From assembly GCF_005938745.2 (NCBI RefSeq), contig NZ_VCBX02000001.1:5346501-5410500 (forward strand): a stretch of DNA of 64,000 nucleotides, given 5' to 3'. Source of the stretch: Rhodococcus sp. KBS0724. GTDB taxonomy: Bacteria; Actinomycetota; Actinomycetes; Mycobacteriales; Mycobacteriaceae. The position numbers and the translations under genes were made by a program. Below, piece by piece: positions 8,385 through 17,794 of the stretch; within the stretch, counting starts at the first letter, position 1, and each line of letters begins with the position of its first letter. The notes below the pieces were generated by a model. That model was not told where the DNA came from. It ran no database searches and worked only from the letters and a program-made list of their open reading frames with translations.

Positions 8385-9251
8385 TTACAGATTGATGACG
8401 TCACCGACGAAGATCTGGTCAGGATCGACGATCTGTGGGTTCAGGTCCCAAACCGCCTGCCAGGTGAGTCCTCGTTCTGCACCGATGCCGAACAAAGTAT
8501 CGCCGGCCGAAACGACCACGGATTCGCCCGATACAGGAGCCTGCTCTTCCGAAATGCTCTCTACCGGTGAGGGTTCGGTCACATCAGCTTCAACAATCGG
8601 AGCCGGTTCCGGCGCGGGCTCCGGCGCAGTTTCAGGTTCGGGTGCAGCTGCAAGTTCCGGTTCCGGAGCAGACACAACTTCAGGTTCGGGCGCAGGCGCA
8701 GCCGCCAGCACAGGTTCGGGTGCAGGCGCGCTGCCCGCGCCGGTGTCACACGCGCCGACCGAACTCAGGAATGACATGGGATCGACGGCCCCGCCACTGT
8801 GAATGCGGAGATGCAAATGTGGACCGGTGGAGCTACCGGTGTTGCCCGTTGCACCGATCTGGTCGCCGACCTGAACGTGCTCCCCGACACCGACCCATGT
8901 TTCGGAGAGGTGACCCATCTGGATCTGCTCGCCGGAATCTGCTTCCAACTGGATGTACGTGCCATATCCACCCGGATCGTTCGGTCCGGCAACAGAGATC
9001 GTGCCCGATGTAGGCGCGTGGAGCACGGTGCCGACGTTAACGGCGAAGTCAACGCCGTCATGTCCTCCGTGGTAGCCCTGAGAGAGTGATCCATTGACCG
9101 GCCACTCCCAGTTGCAGCTCGCCGACCAGCTTTGCGCACCGGCGATACCTGCATTCACTACTGCCCCGGCGCCCACGAGTGAGCCCACTCCTGCGGTGAC
9201 GGCGATAAATCGGATTGTGTTGGAAGTCTTGCGTTTGCTGTGCTTACTCAT
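8385..9251 (-). CDS. Secreted M23 metallopeptidase with C-terminal LysM domain
   Basis: Peptidoglycan DD-endopeptidase. The start at 9251 (MSKHSKRK...) is chosen because AAGGAA lies just before it; the frame is open upstream. The first 39 or so residues form a Sec signal peptide ending AGIAGA. The M23 domain covers about 45-155: GGHDGVDF supplies the zinc His and Asp, and GPHLHLRI the HxH motif. A low-complexity Pro/Ala/Glu linker (about 165-230) leads to a LysM domain (SAGDTLFGIGAERG... through FVGDVINL) at the C-terminus. It probably acts in cell-wall remodelling outside the membrane. Its upstream region is long and free of obvious genes. Confidence 0.9.
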   Translation of the reverse strand: MSKHSKRKTSNTIRFIAVTAGVGSLVGAGAVVNAGIAGAQSWSASCNWEWPVNGSLSQGYHGGHDGVDFAVNVGTVLHAPTSGTISVAGPNDPGGYGTYIQLEADSGEQIQMGHLSETWVGVGEHVQVGDQIGATGNTGSSTGPHLHLRIHSGGAVDPMSFLSSVGACDTGAGSAPAPEPVLAAAPAPEPEVVSAPEPELAAAPEPETAPEPAPEPAPIVEADVTEPSPVESISEEQAPVSGESVVVSAGDTLFGIGAERGLTWQAVWDLNPQIVDPDQIFVGDVINL

Positions 9252-9489
9252 TTTTTCCTTGACTGATGTGGTCGGAGCAGGTGCAGTCTCGACCAGGCAG
9301 ACAGCACTCAATGCGTGCTGAGCTGCATGGCGTACAGCACCGACCCCGTTGGAATGACATTTCGGAAGGCGTCACGACGAGAAGTGCACTGGCGACTCTC
9401 GCTACCGCGCACGCATGGGTGTCAATCGGAATGTCCAGAACCCGATGAGCACGTCGACGCCCGGCGGCATGCCCGGTGGCACCAGCATG

Positions 9490-9506
9490 GGGAACGCAGC
9501 GTTCCC
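9490..9506. repeat. 17-nt inverted repeat
   Basis: GGGAACGC and GCGTTCCC around a single A, flanked by weaker outer pairing (GGCACC / GGTGCC). It lies about 240 bases upstream of the M23 start on the opposite strand, so it could be part of a structured leader. Confidence 0.5.
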
Positions 9507-9590
9507 GGTTGCGGTGCCGAACTTGCCTAGCCGGATTTCAGACCCCTCCGGTGGTGCGCCCATCCTTGTAGACGCCGCGGCTGTACCGCG

Positions 9591-9612
9591 AACCCCCGCA
9601 CGTGCGGGGGTT
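9591..9612. repeat. 22-nt perfect palindrome
   Basis: Each half is AACCCCCGCAC. A perfect 11+11 palindrome with no loop. It could form a hairpin in RNA from either strand or bind a dimeric regulator. A single copy only. Confidence 0.6.
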
Positions 9613-10746
9613 GGGTCCGAACAATATTCAGTGCCTGCCGGCGATAGTCCTGGCGGAACCCGGATCCGTCGCCGAACAGGGGTGGAACCGATCCTCGTAT
9701 CGAGGGCTTCGAACGCTAACTCACCGAACTGAAAGCATGTCGAATTCTGATCAACGGGGGCGGGTGCCTACCCGGGTTGTCGGGCATTGAGGGGTGGAGC
9801 ATGCAGATCCTTGCGTTGCGGATGGGAATCGACTCATACGATGTCGTGTCCAGACACTGCATGCGACGGCTGAATTACCCAGGCGCATACCTGTCTTCGC
9901 GATTTCCACCCGACCGGTCGATATCACGACTGCGACATCCGGTCAGTGATCACCCGTCAGAGGAACTGAGGAAGCGAGCGCGCATCCATACGATCGAGAC
10001 ATACCGAGGGCTTCACCGGCCCACTCCACCGTGGCACCCATCCGAAAATGCAACCCTATTTGTTCCTCAGATCATCCAAAATCAATGATTACCAATGCAA
10101 TTCAGAAGAGGTCGATCACGGCGCACGTCACCCCCGGGGTGCAAAAAGCCGCTCGTAGTGGGGCAACACATGTTTCTCGAAGGACAGGCGGGGCGGTCCA
10201 TGCCGAACGTTCCGTATCAGCCGAAAGTATCGATCGGAGCCCGTTCATCGCCTGAAGAGGTTTCGCTGCGGGATTCTGGGTGGCGGCCATACGTGCCGGT
10301 ACCGGTCGAATTACCTACATGGGTACCTGTATTGCCGCGTCGCGTCGATGCGACTGATACTGCGCAGCGCCGACGACGGACTCTTTGCCGTGGTCACCGG
10401 CTTTTCAAGGACGGGTGGGAAATTTAACGCAAATGATCGGGTTTTTGTTGAAGGCGACGGCTACGTTGCGGTCGTTGGACAGCGCCCGGGGTCGCTCATT
10501 CCTGTACGCATTTGTCGATTCCCAGTACTTCGCGCCACCAAGATTCTCGTTCGTCAGATTCTGTCCACACCACTGGATCCATGTCACTCCTTTTTAACCC
10601 ACGTCCTCTGATTGTTACCCGGCTCACACATTTTGAAACCCGCGCGGCGAAAGCCGGATGCGCGACTGTCCATCTGGCGGGCGGGTTTGATCTCACCGCA
10701 AGGACGTCGACGAGTTCATGAAGAGCAGCGTTCATTCGTCGAACTG

Positions 10747-11454
10747 CTATTTTCGGGCGGCTCGAACCGCGGCGATCGCCCCCGCAATAATGAGTGCGAG
10801 CAGGAGGACGATAAGCAGCACCGGCCCGAGTAAGAGCGCGAGGACAATCAGAATGATGAGCATGCTTTTCGTTTGTGCGCTCAGTCCCGACACCAAACCT
10901 TTGGCCGCGGGCCACAGGGGGTTCTTACCGGCCAGAACTGCACGGATGCCTGCAAGACCAGCCGATACACCGGGCCCGTGGGGTGTGGTTTCCTCGGCAA
11001 GCGCCTTTGCCTTCTCTTGGAGCTTGCTCACCAGCGCCTCGACCCGATTTCGCACCGAGTCCGCAAAGTGAGTGTGAGCTTCCAACCACTCGAGAACGGC
11101 TTCGATCGACCGCCACACCGGGCCGGTTGCCGCCACTTCGGGAGCAATCGAGCGCGGGCGACGTGCGCTGGCGGACGCCGTCGACGCGGAGCGAGTAGTC
11201 GCGGCGTCCCTTCGATGCGTATGTCGCGATCTCGATCGTGGTGTCGGTTCCGCGCGCCGCGGTAAGCGCCGCCGCGAAACGCGTGGGGACGACTCCGTCG
11301 CCGCCTGCCGTGCCGCGAGAGCTTGCGCTGATCCCCATCCCAATCTCGTTGAGGTCTTCGCCGAACGCACCGAAGGCCGCGCCGCTGGGCGGGCTGGCGC
11401 ACCTTGTGTAGCTCCGCTGGCGATTCGGCTGCTCGCATTCTGCTGTGCACTCAT
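10747..11454 (-). pseudogene. Membrane-anchored protein, probably with two frameshifts
   Basis: One uninterrupted frame (235 aa) runs the full length, but its middle third is Arg/Ser/Pro-rich noise. The shifted frame there reads like protein (SGAAFGAFGEDLNEIGMGIS, then TIEIATYASKGRRDYSLRV) and has high GC at third positions. A coherent product therefore needs a shift near 11,385 and a compensating one near 11,165. The C-terminal part (IAPEVAATGPVWRSIEAVLE...) has a helical region and one long hydrophobic segment, near residues 195-228 of the 235-aa frame. Either a real double frameshift or assembly errors. The CsbD-like gene lies just upstream on the same strand. The family is not recognised. 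Confidence 0.55.
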
Positions 11455-11560
11455 ACTTTTTGCCTACCTCGCAATTACCGCCATCTGTTTCGGAACGCCC
11501 GCGTCGTCCCCTCGCCAGTGCAGACAATTGACAGGAGACTTCGGGAAGAGGTGCGGCACG

Positions 11561-11755
11561 TCAGTGCTTGAAGACGTGCTTGAACTTTTGTCCTGCCTCC
11601 TTGAGCTTGTCGCCGGCCTGTTTGGCCTCGCCCTTGGCCTGGTCCGCACGCCCCTCGGCCTCCATCTTTTCGTTTCCCACACTTTTGCCGACAGTCTTCT
11701 TGATGACGCCCTCTGCGGTTTCGGCCTTGTGCTTGAATTTCTTCACGATGCTCAT
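11561..11755 (-). CDS. CsbD-like stress protein
   Basis: 64 residues, almost entirely charged and helix-forming, with the CsbD pattern KHKAETAEGVIKKTVGKSVG followed by Glu/Gln-rich GRADQAKGEAKQAGDKLKEA. CsbD proteins are small hydrophilic proteins of general stress regulons (sigma-B in Bacillus); their molecular role is unknown. About 105 bases separate it from the frameshifted gene on the same strand. Length and composition fit the family well. Confidence 0.85.
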   Translation of the reverse strand: MSIVKKFKHKAETAEGVIKKTVGKSVGNEKMEAEGRADQAKGEAKQAGDKLKEAGQKFKHVFKH

Positions 11756-12594
11756 GGCAGTTCATTCTCTTCGGCGATTGTTAGCCGAAGGGTTTCCGCC
11801 AGTCGCCTTTCCGGCAACGTTCGTGATGATCGGCGTCGCAACCGCCGACCCCAACGTGCCGGTCCGAAGACAAGATCGTGGCGGCCTTCCGGCCCTGGTG
11901 CAATGCTCAGTCAACGCCGCATTCCGTTGCGCGTCAACACTGTAGATCACGACAATCAATTCCCGAGAAACGGTGGGCGGTCGGTGAAAATCTCACGATA
12001 GGCGCGAAGAACGCTAGCGCTATCTCTCGAAGGTGCACGCCCACTCGCCCGATCGAGGTGAGCAATGTTCGCGGGCGCGCTATTGCCCAACCCTGTTGGT
12101 TGACAGAAAAATACTGCGCCCGTAGGGAATCTTTCGAACCGGCGGTTCGAGCACACTGCCCCAGATCGGGTGCACCCCGATCTGACGAAGCGGAGACTGG
12201 AGAAAGGAGGTCATCAAGCTCGCCCACCGTCTTTTCGGTCTGGCAAGGCAGCTGATGCATTTCCCGTGAGCATCCCGGTACTGCCGGATTCGCAGGGTGC
12301 GAAGCACATTGGTGGCGCGCTCGTCCATCACCTCGCAAGTCGTCCGTCTCGAAGGTCGTCCGCAGCGGCGGCACTCAGCACTGTCCGACAGCGCTCCTGG
12401 AAGTGCTGCTCCAACTGGCCGCGACCGCGCTCGGCGCCGTCACGACCAGCATTTCCGGCCACCATTTCAATGTTGGCCGATCAATAGCATTGACCCCCTT
12501 GCGTTTTGACCTCTGGCGCGATCTTGTGGTCCACTCCCCCGCCGAACTTGTCTTGCGACCCCGATGGCTGCGGTGAGTGTGGTGTCGTCGGCAG
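11756..12594. other. 840-bp stretch without a recognisable gene
   Basis: Several short open frames on both strands, none with a domain or consistent codon bias. An AAAGGAGG at 12,204 is not followed by a plausible start with a believable product. I see nothing firm here. Confidence 0.45.
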
Positions 12595-13047
12595 TCATCG
12601 CGGCTCCGCTTGGCGTCGCTGAAGACCGCGCCCCATTCCCAGTGCGGCCGTGGCGAGACCCAGAACGCAGACAACTGCTCCCACAACCGTATTGGACCAG
12701 ATCATGGAAGAGCTGGTATCGACACCCGCAACGATCCAAGGGGAGACGATCAGCCAAATCCCGAGTAATGGTGCAACGAATGTCATGCCGTGGGTGCGCC
12801 CGTAAGCGGATCCGAATGCCACCGCCAACAACCCGATCGCAGCACCACAGATCAAGTTGGTGACAGTGAGATTGGTTTGCGCGGTGAAGCCGATGATCCA
12901 CGCGGACGCCGCTGCATACAGTCCGGACAGCAACATCAGCCCCTCGACAACTTGGGCGGTTGGTTGTTCTGCGGCCTGATCGTAGCGCTCGCGCATCGCG
13001 ATGATGTCAGGGTGAGTGTGCATCGGTGCGTGGGTAGATGATGACAT
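12595..13047 (-). CDS. SPW-repeat membrane protein
   Basis: 150 residues from ATG 13047 (MSSSTHAPMHTHPD...). GAGGAG lies nine bases upstream; an ATG at 13056 overlaps that site and is less likely. Four transmembrane helices are arranged as two SPW units: the first with SAWIIGF near 52, the second with SPWIVAG near 105. The N-terminus is His/Met-rich. SPW proteins are small actinobacterial membrane proteins of unknown function. Confidence 0.85.
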   Translation of the reverse strand: MSSSTHAPMHTHPDIIAMRERYDQAAEQPTAQVVEGLMLLSGLYAAASAWIIGFTAQTNLTVTNLICGAAIGLLAVAFGSAYGRTHGMTFVAPLLGIWLIVSPWIVAGVDTSSSMIWSNTVVGAVVCVLGLATAALGMGRGLQRRQAEPR

Positions 13048-13331
13048 GTGATTCATCTCCTCGACCGGAGCGGAGGGCAAAGGTTTCCCTACCGATCCGT
13101 ATGTACGTGTGCCATGTGGTGCAGACACCCTCCGAATCGAGCGTCACCGGCGAAGGTTGCCTTGCGAAGTCGAGCCTTGTCGGTGCTACCGAAATCGGCG
13201 AGTGCACTGGACCACCACATACGTACCCAATTGGGCGCCTGCCAAAGCAATAATTGGAGCAATCATCGAGAATGTCGAGGGTGCTCGGAGCTGTCAGGGC
13301 CGCGCTCGTGCTCCGGCAATTCGGGCCATAG

Positions 13332-13390
13332 ACGAACGGGAGACCGGCGCGCGTTCCGTCATCGGAAACGCGCGCTGATCTCCCGTTCGT
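13332..13390. terminator. Hairpin after the KstD-like gene
   Basis: Arms ACGAACGGGAGA (from 13332) and TCTCCCGTTCGT (to 13390) pair outside a second GC-rich stem (GCGCGCGTT / AACGCGCGC). It sits 20 bases past the stop of the dehydrogenase gene on the minus strand. Confidence 0.75.
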
Positions 13391-13410
13391 GGAGCTGTTA
13401 CCTCGTTGAA

Positions 13411-15108
13411 CTACTGCGCCGCTGCGTGCTGCGCCGCGATGTAGCCGTAAACCAGTCCCTGACCGATCGTCGCACCCGCACCCGGGTACGTGTGGCCGAA
13501 TGCATTCGCGGCTGTGTTGCCGATTGCGTACAGCCCGTCGATGGCGCTGCCGTCCTCGCGGAGGACTCGGGCGTGGTCGTCGGCCTGCACGCCGCCGCAC
13601 GTGCCGAGGTCACTCAATGTCATCTTCACCGCGTAGAGGGCCTTGTTGTCGAGCGGCCGCAGGTTCGGGTTCGGAGACACTGTCGGGTCGCCGTAGTAGC
13701 GGTCGTATGCGCTTCCGCCACGGCCGAATTCGGCGTCACTACCGGCCGCTGCGGCCTCGTTGAACTTCTGGAAGGCCTCGGCGAACGCGTCCTCAGGCAG
13801 ACCGGCCTTACGGGCGAGCTCGGCCGGACTGCTCGCCTGATGGGCGATACCCGACTCGAAGAACGACGGCGGAAGAGGCTGGCGCGGGAAGATGCCGCCG
13901 GCGAACACGTAGCTGTTGCGGTACTCCTGGTCGAAGACGATCCACATGGACTCGGCGGGATCGCCGGCCTTCTCCCGATCGAGCACGCACTGACCGAAGG
14001 TCATGTAGTCGGTGGCCTCGTTCACGAAGCGTCGGCCGGTGTGGTCGACGATGAACGAACCAGGCAGCGCACGCTCGGCGAGCATCACCATCGGTGGCCG
14101 CCCCTTGATGCTCGCCACCGCCGGGAACCACCACGACTGGTCCATCAAACCGATGTCTGCACCCAACTCCTGCGCGGCCTCGATCGCCTCGCCGGTGTTG
14201 CCCTCGGCACCGAGACTCTCGTGCTCGCCGAGGCTCTCCGACTGGTACTTGTGGCGCCATTCCATGTTGTGGTCGAAGCCGCCGGCGGCGAGCACAACAC
14301 CGCGCCGAGCCGTCACCGTCACCTCACGTCCGTCTTGCACGACGATTGCACCGGTTACGCGGTCGCCCTCGGTGATCAGCCGAACCAAGGACGTTTCCGT
14401 CCACACCGGGATACCTGCCTGCACGACACCTGCGAACAGGCCGGCGGCAAGCGCCTGACCGCCCGCAATGTATTCACGCTTGAGGACGTACTTACCGAAA
14501 ACACCCTGCGACAAGCGGCGGATGATGCGCGGAAAAGCCTTGGTCGGCTTCTTCGCCATCAGGTTCATCCACTTGTAGTCAGCACCTGTCACCGGCATCG
14601 GCAGCCCGGCTTCCATCAAACCGGGGCGCAGTCGACCGCGTTCCTCCCCCAGCACCGACGCGTCGAACGGCTGGCACTCGCAGGTGCGACCGGCAGCGCT
14701 ACCGCCCGGCAGTTCGGGGTGGTAGTCGGAGTATTCCCTGGCCCAGAAGAACTTCATGGGCGTCGTGCGGTAGAGCATGTCGACCGTGGCAGCACCATTG
14801 TCGACAAATGCCTCACCACGTTCGGCTGGTGCCGTATCACCCACCACCGCATGCACATACGTCTTCGCACGCTCGACGGTGTCGCCAGCACCGGCTTCTG
14901 CCAGCACCGGGTTGGCAGGCATCCAGAACGCCCCACCGGAGCGCGCCGTCGAACCGCCCACGTACTGCGTCTTCTCCACGATCAGCGTGGACAATCCGAG
15001 CTCGTTTGCGGTGAGGGCGGCAGCCATGCCAGTACCGGACCCGATCACCAGCAGGTCGACGGCAATGTCGTGGGCCCGTTTCGCGGGGGGTGCCTGATTC
15101 TTAGCCAT
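13411..15108 (-). CDS. FAD-binding dehydrogenase of the 3-ketosteroid-delta1-dehydrogenase family
   Basis: 565 residues from ATG 15108, preceded by GAAGGGA; the frame continues upstream without function. An N-terminal FAD dinucleotide fold (VDLLVIGSGTGMAAALTA, then VEKTQYVGGSTARSGG) is followed by a substrate domain. The C-terminal HTYPGAGATIGQGLVYGY matches the FAD/active-site loop of KstD enzymes, which desaturate the A ring of 3-ketosteroids. Rhodococci carry several KstD paralogues. Substrate specificity is not settled by the sequence, and I see no KstR-type palindrome upstream. The gene downstream in transcription is the SPW gene, beyond a terminator. An MFS transporter gene lies 166 bases upstream on the same strand. 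Confidence 0.85.
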   Translation of the reverse strand: MAKNQAPPAKRAHDIAVDLLVIGSGTGMAAALTANELGLSTLIVEKTQYVGGSTARSGGAFWMPANPVLAEAGAGDTVERAKTYVHAVVGDTAPAERGEAFVDNGAATVDMLYRTTPMKFFWAREYSDYHPELPGGSAAGRTCECQPFDASVLGEERGRLRPGLMEAGLPMPVTGADYKWMNLMAKKPTKAFPRIIRRLSQGVFGKYVLKREYIAGGQALAAGLFAGVVQAGIPVWTETSLVRLITEGDRVTGAIVVQDGREVTVTARRGVVLAAGGFDHNMEWRHKYQSESLGEHESLGAEGNTGEAIEAAQELGADIGLMDQSWWFPAVASIKGRPPMVMLAERALPGSFIVDHTGRRFVNEATDYMTFGQCVLDREKAGDPAESMWIVFDQEYRNSYVFAGGIFPRQPLPPSFFESGIAHQASSPAELARKAGLPEDAFAEAFQKFNEAAAAGSDAEFGRGGSAYDRYYGDPTVSPNPNLRPLDNKALYAVKMTLSDLGTCGGVQADDHARVLREDGSAIDGLYAIGNTAANAFGHTYPGAGATIGQGLVYGYIAAQHAAAQ

Positions 15109-15274
15109 TGAACAAATCCCTTCACGTGGTTTATCGAGGTAGAACGCTAGGGCAGGTGCGGCACAGGATGGTCCGGATGCCCAGTCAGCGGGATTTCCAA
15201 TGCGGATTGGCTCAAAATAGCCCCCGCCCGCAGTTGGGATGTTGCGGCCGTCACCAACGAGTCGTGGCGGCGTG

Positions 15275-16711
15275 TCAGCGCTTTTCGTACCTGATGCCGA
15301 GAGCAAGAACGATCGTGACGACGCACATGGCCACGAGCATCGCGCAGACAGCACCGAGCGCGGCAACTGTTGGTGTCGACGTTCCCGGAACCACCAGCGA
15401 TGCGAGCAGAACTGTCGTGATCGACGTTCCGACTGCCATCGCCGCAGTTCGCACAACCGACTGACTGCCAACAGTCTCGCTGGTGCTCTGCTCGGGAACG
15501 AATTCCACGAGAAGGTTCGACAACGCCGTGTACGCGAAAGCCGTTGCTACGGAGACGACGACGATCAGCATTGTCATTCCCACCACTGAACCGTGGAACA
15601 CGAAAAAACCGGAACAGGCGCCGAGGAACAATGCGGTTCCGATCAGCAACGCAGTGCGCGCACCCACCGATGCTGCCAATTTTCCTGCGACCGGTGTGAA
15701 CAGCATGCCTACCATCGCGCCGATGAACGACAAGAGTCCTGCGGTGGTGGGTGAAAGTCCGAGCCCGAACGGTGACGTTTTCGGCGATTGCATGATGATC
15801 GGAATGAGCATGGTGACCACACCGATCGGGCCTAGGCCGAGAGCGATTGTGCTGAGCATCGTCAAAGCGATGTTGCGTTCAGCAAGCAAGCGCAAGTTGA
15901 CAATCGGGGATGCGCAGTTCAACTCCCACCGCACCCACCAGGCAAAGATCACGGTGCCGACGACAAGAAGTCCGAGCACCCGGGTATCGTCCCAACCCCA
16001 CGATTTTCCTTGTGTCAGCCCCAACAAGATGGAAGCGACTGCCACGGCAAGTCCCGCTGCTCCCGCGAAATCGACAGGTTGTCGGTGGTAGGTCCGACGG
16101 CGCCACGGCAGTACCGCTTCGACCAGGATGATGCAGACAACGGCGTAGACGGCAGTGACAACAAAGATGTACCGCCAATCGCCCAGATCGATGATCACAC
16201 CCGCGACGACCAGCGACCCGGCACCGGCTGCAATGGCGGATCCGGCGATCAGTGCGACAGCCATCGCAACCTTCTCCGCGGGCAGATGTTCGCGGGCCAA
16301 ACCTATGCACAGCGGGAGAATCGCGCCTGCGACGCCTTGGATAGCTCGGCCGATAATGATGCCCTCGAGCGTGCCGAACGCCATGCTCACCACCGAGCCA
16401 ACGGTGGCGAATGCCAGTACGAACATAAGAACGCGTTCGCGCCCGTACATATCCCCGAGCCTGCCGCACACTGCAGCGGAAGACGCCGCGACGAGCAGGA
16501 ATGCCGTGACGGACCATCCAACAGCTGAGGCGTCGGCATCGAAGATCTCGGCGAAAGTCGGAAGCGCCGCGTACATCATCGACGTCTCAAATGCGCTGAT
16601 CACCTCGACCGTGATCAACACGGCCAATATGAGCCAGACTGGTCGGGACCGTTCGTATCGACGTTCGGCATAGCCTGCCAGCGGTCTAGTTGGGCTCACC
16701 GTTGTCCGCAT
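15275..16711 (-). CDS. MFS transporter, DHA2-like (14-helix) drug exporter
   Basis: 478 residues with about 14 hydrophobic segments. Motif A (GRLGDMYGRERVLM) follows helix 2, and the antiporter-type motif C region (AVALIAGSAIAAGAGSLVVAG) is in helix 5. Proton-driven export of drugs or metabolites across the inner membrane is the family role. The KstD-like gene follows 166 bases downstream on the same strand, so steroid-related export is possible but unproven. Confidence 0.88.
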   Translation of the reverse strand: MRTTVSPTRPLAGYAERRYERSRPVWLILAVLITVEVISAFETSMMYAALPTFAEIFDADASAVGWSVTAFLLVAASSAAVCGRLGDMYGRERVLMFVLAFATVGSVVSMAFGTLEGIIIGRAIQGVAGAILPLCIGLAREHLPAEKVAMAVALIAGSAIAAGAGSLVVAGVIIDLGDWRYIFVVTAVYAVVCIILVEAVLPWRRRTYHRQPVDFAGAAGLAVAVASILLGLTQGKSWGWDDTRVLGLLVVGTVIFAWWVRWELNCASPIVNLRLLAERNIALTMLSTIALGLGPIGVVTMLIPIIMQSPKTSPFGLGLSPTTAGLLSFIGAMVGMLFTPVAGKLAASVGARTALLIGTALFLGACSGFFVFHGSVVGMTMLIVVVSVATAFAYTALSNLLVEFVPEQSTSETVGSQSVVRTAAMAVGTSITTVLLASLVVPGTSTPTVAALGAVCAMLVAMCVVTIVLALGIRYEKR

Positions 16712-16939
16712 TCATGCTCCTCGTGGGTCGAATTCGCAGTAAAACGGTAACAATGTGACTCTTGATACAACTTTTTCATTCCGATCAGTGAGACTGACTC
16801 GCAGGTGTATAAGGCTGCAGCGCGGAGGCAGCCATCTCCAGAGAAGTGCCAATTTCGGCAACTGCTCTGATGGGCACACGAACACAAGACGTCTTTGACC
16901 GCGCTAGCACTGACCTGTCACAAGCACAGGGTGGAGGCC

Positions 16940-17393
16940 TACCGAATTGGCCCGGCATCCTGTTGATTTCCACCCCGACCTGACTGGGGCAGACGTCCAG
17001 CGCCGCCAAGCGGGCCCTTGAACGTCTCGACGCTGAACTCTCGGAAACCGATGGTCAGAGGCGCCCGACCATATTCGGCAAGACAGCAGTGGTGTCAGTT
17101 GTCGGCAACGATGACTGTGCGCACAGCATCAGGGCATCAATGTTCCAGGCCCTCAACGACTGTGGGCTCACCGCCCCGCCCGGGGATGCATTTATTGGAA
17201 CGGCAAAGCGATGACTCCTGGCGACTACAACGATCTCGACAGAGTTCTCGAGGCCGTCGCATCCGAACTCGTCGATGCAAGCGTCGAACCGCAGATCCTC
17301 AGTACCTATCAGGCCGCCGGAACACCATCCCGGCAATTGTCATCGTCCCGCCATCTGAGAATTTTGCACTTGCGCGCTGACCAGCACCGATGA
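16940..17393 (+). pseudogene. Decayed NAD(P)H-dependent FMN reductase / flavodoxin-family gene
   Basis: Translating through the stops gives a recognisable flavodoxin-like reductase: NWPGILLISTPT, then a TGA at 16981-16983 where the family has Trp, then LGQTSSAAKRALERLDAELS, GKTAVVSVVGNDDCAHSIRA and FQALNDCGL. The frame is then lost near 17,185 and the next frame continues with CIYWNGKAMTPGDYNDLDRV. Both breaks fall inside otherwise continuous homology. The N-terminal part (KALALVCTLKPS-type start) is missing or unrecognisable. It is therefore a dead gene with at least one nonsense change and one frameshift. Identification is from memory of the family pattern. Confidence 0.6.
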
Positions 17394-17441
17394 TCCTGTC
17401 TGGTTGGAGCCGTAGAGTCGCAGGCAGAGAAGAAGGAGGCG

Positions 17442-17696
17442 ATGACATTGAGCGCACGGTTTAATGACGAGGCCACGCATACTCCCGATAACGAGGCACA
17501 GCCGCACAATCCCGCCGACGAACGTTCATCCGGTGAGGTAGCCACGCCCACCAAACGTGACCGTGAACTGTCGGAATTGGTGGACGGACTCGAAGAACGT
17601 ATCGCCGCCGAGCGAGAAGCAGCTGCAGTGCCAGGCAACGCGGCCGAACGGAAACGCACGACACCCATCGATCCCGATGACAAGGCACCGGACTGA
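17442..17696 (+). CDS. Small acidic hypothetical protein
   Basis: 84 residues, hydrophilic and probably disordered except for a helical stretch (RDRELSELVDGLEERIAAERE, about residues 39-60). A strong AAGGAGG lies before it; from ATG 17442 the spacing is only two bases, while TTG 17448 gives eight, so TTG may be the true start (82 aa). No known domain. It stands alone between the decayed reductase gene and the convergent ABC1 kinase gene. Confidence 0.6.
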   Translation: MTLSARFNDEATHTPDNEAQPHNPADERSSGEVATPTKRDRELSELVDGLEERIAAEREAAAVPGNAAERKRTTPIDPDDKAPD

Positions 17697-17755
17697 CTCC
17701 GTCCCAACATATTTCCCGGCTCAGGGGAGGTCAGGCAACCTCCCTCGGAAGACGG

Positions 17756-17794
17756 GGTTTCATCGCCTGCCGTCAGGTTTCATCGCCTGCCGTC
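17756..17794. repeat. 20-bp tandem duplication at the 3' end of the ABC1 gene
   Basis: GGTTTCATCGCCTGCCGTC occurs at 17756-17774 and again at 17776-17794. The second copy contains the stop codon and last codons of the minus-strand kinase gene; the first is a downstream duplicate of that end. Confidence 0.9.

Larger units (their letters stand above)
9252..10746. other. 1.5-kb stretch without a recognisable gene
   Basis: Short open frames exist in all six frames, but none has a convincing ribosome-binding site, codon bias or recognisable domain. The part nearest the M23 gene contains strong palindromes (9490-9506 and 9591-9612). The rest (about 9,700-10,740) may hold decayed sequence; I could not identify its parents. 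Confidence 0.5.

Noticed and set aside
9252..9530. Possible ydaO-type (cyclic-di-AMP) riboswitch before the M23 gene
   Set aside because: The conserved blocks I know for that element are not found in the correct order.
9591..9612. Palindrome resembling the stem of a type I CRISPR repeat
   Set aside because: Only one copy exists, there are no evenly spaced repeats, and no cas genes are in the window.
12199..12220. Strong AAAGGAGG that might mark a hidden gene
   Set aside because: No start codon at suitable spacing opens a frame with believable composition.
13048..15111. Very long open frame on the plus strand opposite the KstD-like gene
   Set aside because: It is an antisense shadow produced by high-GC codon use; the translation is Arg/His/Val-rich with no domain, while the minus strand encodes a full FAD enzyme.
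15109..15274. Possible KstR operator before the KstD-like gene
   Set aside because: Only a half-site (TAGAAC) is present; the palindromic partner is missing.
16712..17441. A functional small gene on the plus strand at 17018-17380
   Set aside because: Its translation is Arg/Ser-rich noise; the other two frames together give the decayed reductase.
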